64,000 nt of DNA from positions 10,168,001 through 10,232,000 of the forward strand of contig OZ316891.1 in the NCBI GenBank assembly GCA_973895155.1, written 5' to 3'. A model generated the notes under the pieces. It did no database searches. It saw nothing but the letters and a program-made list of their open reading frames with translations, and had not been told where the DNA came from. The DNA comes from Marsupella aquatica. Lineage: Eukaryota > Marchantiophyta. The stretch's first letter is position 1; every line of letters begins with the position of its first letter. Positions 59,215 to 64,000 of this stretch are shown one piece after another. Made by a program: the position numbers and the translations under genes.

Positions 59215-59640
59215 GCTTCTCCATCCAGTTCAAACGAATGCTTCATGCTGCTGCTGGAGGTGCCAAGTGTACGCAGCGTCATCCTCGTCTTCCCAGAGCT
59301 GCTGTAGAACCATTTGGTAATTCTACCTCTGTGAAACATTGGATGCAAATCTTTCTCGATGTAATTAGAAGTGGTCAAGAAATTCAAAGTCTAGGTCATG
59401 AAATGTCTCGTCGTCGAGATCAATTGACGTAGAGATATGGTCCAGTGCAGAGTTGTACCCCGCAGCACATTAGTGGAAAATGGGGATTGAAATCTGGAAA
59501 TAAACCGTGGGGCCCTACTGTAGTGAGCCTGTGCAATTAGTTTTTCCACGAAGCAAATCCTCGAGTCGCTGCCAACGTGCTTGGTGCACCTGAAGCCAAT
59601 CTTTGGAGTGGTAAAGAGCATTCCACGGACGTAAAATCTG
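59215..59640 (-). CDS. possible small gene of unknown family, divergent to ArgJ
   Basis: On the minus strand a segment after a possible CAG acceptor reads RPWNALYHSKDWLQVHQ then ARWQRLEDLLRGKTN, which looks like real coding sequence. A downstream segment after another CAG acceptor reads QLWEDEDDAAYTWHLQQQH and ends in TGA. I could not build a full in-phase exon chain or find the start, so boundaries are approximate. It lies a few hundred bases from the ArgJ start on the opposite strand, so the two could share a bidirectional promoter. It could equally be a decayed gene. Confidence 0.25.
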
Positions 59641-59941
59641 AGAAGTTACAACATTAGTCACTAAGGGACTGAAATTCTAGTATTCAGTTGTTTTTTTGTG
59701 TGAACCTGATCGTCCTTACGGTAATCGCAGCAGCAGAGAAAACAATCACCTCGTTAGGTGGACGAAGAAGATCTTAGTTGCACGAGAGGAAATAGCGGAT
59801 TGTGCTTGCTGGGGCTGAGGTTTCAGTAGTAGCACGAGAATCAGCCGAGCGACGAGGCTTTGCTTTCGGCCAAGAAGAGCAGGGAAGCGGTTGCGCCTCT
59901 GGATTATTTTGTTGCAGCTGTTGTTGTTGCTGTTGTTGGAG

Positions 59942-62900
59942 ATGGTAGCGGTTTCAGCTTCTATGATCGTTGGTGCTGTCTTCGGATCCGTGACTGCGCG
60001 GCAGACGGCTGCAGCCCAGGTGTGGATTTTGATAGCGAGCGCTCTTTGAGAGATTCAAGGACTGTCCTGTAATCTTCCCCCCGTTTTTCCATCTCAGCTG
60101 GTGTTCGTATCTCTGTAGTAGATGTGGTCATTCAAGAGTAGTTTTTCTGTTCTCTCAGTGACAATAATGCGCGATTTAGAATGTATGACGTTGTCATCTA
60201 TTGGAATCTATGGTCTTTTCCAACATGAAGATATCGTCGTTTCTACCTGTTTGCAATCTGTGATGGGCGGTACGTACTGTGACAGAAATAAGTTTTCCCA
60301 GTGTTTTCTGTGAACAGTATCCTTGATATAGAAACTATGACACGCCTGGGAAGCTTCTGAGGTAGAACTCAGGTGCTTTGTATCTCTCTCGAGTTTGTGG
60401 TGGACTTGTCCACGCAGAATGAGGTCTGCTTCACTTGAAAGTTGACGTTATAAAAGTCAGTGGGTGCATTAGCATGTTAGTTTTTTTCCATGGTTTCCGT
60501 CCCAAGAAGTGAGATTGCAACTCATGTGGTGTGGGTTGCTTTAGTCGTGTTGTGGCGTCTGGGTCCATAGCTTTGTTGTTGGTCGGAGTTCGTGGTCTCT
60601 ACTTCTGGAGTATCTTATTGCAACTATGTAGGAGCTGAGGAGTCCTTTTACTTTCCTTCATCATTTGTTTCGTCAGCATTGATGGACTATCGAGAAGTTT
60701 GTCTACTGTGCTGTCTTTTTCTGTACAACTACTTTTGGTTCACTAGTGAAGCCTGGATCTTAGCGTTTTGTAATCTGACTCTCATTTCTACATTCCGTTT
60801 TGCAGCCGGTTGCCACATTCAATGGATTGAGACCGCGTCCCGTGTTGAGGCAAACTGCAGCCTTCCGCCTCCCTGTGGATCCTCGGAAGTTGACCATCAC
60901 CCCCGCTGTAAGCTCTTACATCGTATTCCCCTTTGAATGACGAGACGAACCAAAAATCTACCTTAGAAAACAACCATCTTCTTGTTATCAAGTGGGTGGG
61001 TTAGGGGTTTTGTGAAGTTGACACATCTGGAGTCTTGGTCTGAGGCTGGCTCGCGTTTATAGCACCATTTAATCCAGAGGCCAACGACACAATCATGTAG
61101 ATTAATATCATTTGTTTTCATCGGGTAATATGAATCTAATGACTTGAAATAGGTACTGCATTTGACAATGTATGCACCCTACAATCCTCTAGTTTCATCC
61201 GAGTAATTTAGGAGTTGTTCATGGAAAATGAGATGTATTCATCGACTTGCCTGCCTGGATACTTTCACTTCTGAGCTTGAAATGCTTTTGGGCTTTGTCC
61301 GTGGTGATAGAGTCTCGGGTTAAGGGCAGTTGTCAGCTCTATCTCATAAAATTTTGTAGTTTGTGGTGTCAAGGTACGAGGGTGGAATGTGTCTCGCGAG
61401 ATGAGACTTGTCTCATACTTCCTTAGGTCTTGTTCTCGAATGCTCGAACGAAGAGCTTGAATATTTCGCGTCTATCAAATATTAGACCCAGCAAAGCGGG
61501 TAAAATATGGACCCTCGTCTGTTAATTTGTATGTTCATGTTTGCCACTATGCTATGGAGTAACCCTCACATCCAAACATTATGCCTTCTCACATATGCTA
61601 TATTAGTTCTGGCACAATTACCACGGCCCCCACTGTTTCCCTGGGTCACCCGGTATTTGTCCCTGCGGACAGACGGATGGAAGGAAGGAGAAACCTTTGT
61701 TCCTTTAAAGCCCTCACTAGCTCGGGATTGAACGCACACGTCGGAACCATGATCAGTGCTGCAACTTTTTTTTCCTTCAGGGGTCTGCAGTCAGGTTGAC
61801 AAGAGTCGCACTCGTGGAAGGCACTGTTGCTCACACCGTTTATGATTTCCCTTCTGCACCAATTCTTTTGCCAGAAGGGCCATGGACACAGGTAGGTTTC
61901 AAATTTATTTCCCTGTTGATATGTTTTCCATTAAAGCTGTCCTTCTATCAATGATGTTGATTTTCGCGTATTCATGATGGACCCAATAGATTTTGATGGA
62001 TAGGTTTAGTGATATAGCACTCAATGGGTGATCCTGGGCAATTTTTGCTGTGCACCAGGCTTACACTTTGTGCTTAACTGTTCTTACAGATCCCTGGAGG
62101 TGTCACTGCTGCAAGTGGTTTCAAGGCTGCAGGACTTTATGGAGGACTACGTGCCGTTGGACAAAAGCCAGACCTAGCTTTGATCGTGGCTGATGATGAT
62201 GCAGTCGTAGCAGGTTGTTCTGCTCCCTTTCTCGAGGAGTTTGTCCATGGAACTCTGCAGAACTCTAGGCATTATAATCTATGTAAATGGTTCCTTCTTG
62301 TTCTTAACTGTCTCATTTCATGTGTTCAAATCTTTGTCCGTGATTGTAAGGACATCTTGTGCACATAGAGACAGGTGTTCCAAACGCAGGCGAACTGTCA
62401 CTATCTTAAATGTTTAGAAGTCTTTGTTGAATTTCTTTTTCAGGAACGTTTACAAAGAATCTCATGGCAGCTGCTCCCGTTGTTTACTGCAAAGATGTTC
62501 TTGCGAACTCCTCTACCGTGGGTCCTCCTTGTCGTTGCACCCCTGATCACTTCTATATTCGTGGTCCTAGAGTTTGCTGCTGCTGTCCAAGTGCTTTTGA
62601 GTTTTAGACTCCTAGCTGAAACTTCGAATTTATGAAAGTTAGATGTGCTTGTCTCAGCCACCTTAACAACGTAAATCATATTAAAAAATTGTGCTTTGCA
62701 GGCCCGTGCCATTCTTGTAAATGCTGGACAAGCCAATGCAGCCACGGTCAGTTTGTGCGACTCTTCTGCTTTCTCGCCACTTTACTAGTCGATGATTTCA
62801 CACATAGTTTCATGCGCATGGGTTACACTAGCTGAGTGGAAATATTCTATGTACTGATTTTGGTGCTTTGAATGTACCATACAATGACACCTTGTCAATT

Positions 62901-63932
62901 CGGAAAGATATGTTAATCTCGGTTCGGAATGCAAATTTCCTGTTGCAAGAGACAAAATTCTTTAATATCTGGAGTCATAGTCTATCAAGACATACTTAAT
63001 TTTGACAGTTGTGTATCTGGCGAGGGTAGGGTGATGCAGGCTATCAGGACACCTTGGATTGTGCTCGAGCGCTTGCTGAGGTGAGACAACTTTCACTTTG
63101 AATATGGGCAATCACTGTTCTCTGAAACCTGACTGACGCGTTACGATAAATCATTATTGCTGACAAACGTAACATGGCTCCTGTTCAGCTACTTGGGATT
63201 GATGGAGGGGCCGTGCTTATTGAATCAACTGGGGTCATAGGACAACGAATAAAAAAGGTCAGATCAAGTGTGCCTACTGCTTTCCTTCCAAGGATTGTGC
63301 AACTGTGAAAGCTTGTAATCTTATTTGTAGGAAGAGTATCGTCTCCAAATATGAGTTGACACTGTTATCTTGCTGAGTTTGGACAACTCCATGGGACTGT
63401 TGTGAATTTTCTCGACTACCTTTGTTCCCATTCATGCGTCTTCTTTGGCGCTTTAGTCTCTGTCAGTGCGAATTACATGACATCTCTCTCTGAGTCTATG
63501 AAAAGCTGGGGTTGGTGGCGTGCTTTTGGACGATGAATTTGTTCCTTTTGGAGATTTATTCAAATTCTGAAGCATTGACTGATCCGTGCATCGTTATCCA
63601 GGGAGCACTACTCGAGTCTCTACCAAAATTGGTAGCATCTCTTTCTGCTAGTGAGCAAGCGTGAGTTTATCTCGGGTTTTTTTGCGATCTTAAAAGTAGC
63701 TGTTTCACAGCATGAACTTCACAGACTGGCCGTAAACTTGAATCACCAAATAGAAAAACGAGTTTCTGACGTCCTATGGATTTTAGTCCCCTCAATTGAT
63801 CCAAGTTTTCCAAGGATCCAAGTTAATTGTTTAATTTTCTTTATGGTTTTTCCTTCATTCAGGGCAGAGTCTGCGGCCATAGCAATTACAACAACTGATC
63901 TTGTCAGTAAAAGTGTTGCCATCCAAACTCTG
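59942..63932 (+). CDS. ARGJ: ArgJ glutamate/ornithine N-acetyltransferase, plastid, 3' end outside window
   Basis: Moves acetyl groups from N-acetylornithine to glutamate in the cyclic arginine pathway of plastids. Exons seen: 59942-60019, 60806-60907, 61781-61891, 62090-62213, 62444-62517, 62702-62746, 63030-63080, 63189-63257, 63602-63660 and 63863-63932. All are in phase and give the first 261 residues; the gene continues past the window. Exons 1-2 (60 residues) form a transit peptide. Family landmarks are [80 protein letters not shown] and [15 protein letters not shown]. The Ala-Thr bond cut during self-processing should lie just beyond the last exon seen. Transit exons resemble those of the ACP gene upstream. 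Confidence 0.95.
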
Positions 63933-64000
63933 GTAAGTTTCTTTTACATGATTAGATAAGGCATGTGCATGGGCCTCTTTAGGCGCCACTGTCCATGACA

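Noticed and set aside
58941-59387. 148-codon minus-strand frame with KGGFTRLREPL repeats
   Set aside because: The repetitive half is just the minisatellite at 58.74-59.12 kb read in one frame, and other frames are equally open.

Overview
The window is nuclear DNA of a land plant. Most genes have many introns with GT-AG borders. The gene families present are a plastid acyl carrier protein, a GT37 fucosyltransferase, a NAP1 ending in a plant-type prenylation box, and a TraB-type plastid-like protein. The long AT-rich intergenic stretches with a Copia element, MITEs and tRNA-derived SINE-like repeats fit a bryophyte or other early-diverging land plant. The sequence alone does not settle the species.

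Layout. 1-1.6 kb is repeat-rich and ends in a tRNA-Thr(CGT). A five-exon TraB-family gene lies on the minus strand at 3.3-5.9 kb. 5.9-10.7 kb is intergenic with a MITE, a G-rich block and a tandem duplication. A two-exon GT37 (xyloglucan-type) fucosyltransferase is on the minus strand at 10.8-13.3 kb. 13.3-17.2 kb has no recognised gene. A four-exon gene for an unrecognised protein with C-terminal membrane helices is on the minus strand at 17.3-20.1 kb, and its first codons overlap the end of a SINE-like repeat. 20.1-25.4 kb is a mobile-element zone: a cluster of tRNA-related repeats, a minus-strand ORF with the HUH and single-tyrosine signatures of a rolling-circle replication initiator (Replitron-like), then 49-bp and 119-bp tandem arrays and an AGC-rich degenerate tract. 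25.4-30.2 kb is nearly empty. A GTAC-dense block and a pyrimidine-rich leader precede a 13-exon NAP1 histone chaperone gene on the plus strand (31.9-36.2 kb). 36.2-41.0 kb holds small duplications and a SINE-like unit.

A complete Copia LTR retrotransposon sits on the minus strand at 41.0-47.5 kb. Its two 421-bp LTRs look identical and it has a 5-bp target duplication, yet its coding region is broken in three places. A second copy of the 8.8-kb MITE follows, then a tandem array carrying five TAATATTAC motifs. The last part holds two plastid-metabolism genes on the plus strand: acyl carrier protein (50.4-51.8 kb) and ArgJ glutamate N-acetyltransferase (59.9 kb to beyond the window edge). Their first two exons, which encode the transit peptides, are the same or nearly the same size, in the same phase and similar in sequence, suggesting a shared transit-peptide module.

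The host genes do not form an operon-like unit. ACP (fatty-acid synthesis) and ArgJ (arginine synthesis) share a plastid destination, the TraB protein may do so, and GT37 acts on the cell wall in the Golgi. The most interesting signals are the Replitron-like Rep ORF, the duplicated transit-peptide exons, and the young but coding-defective Copia insertion.
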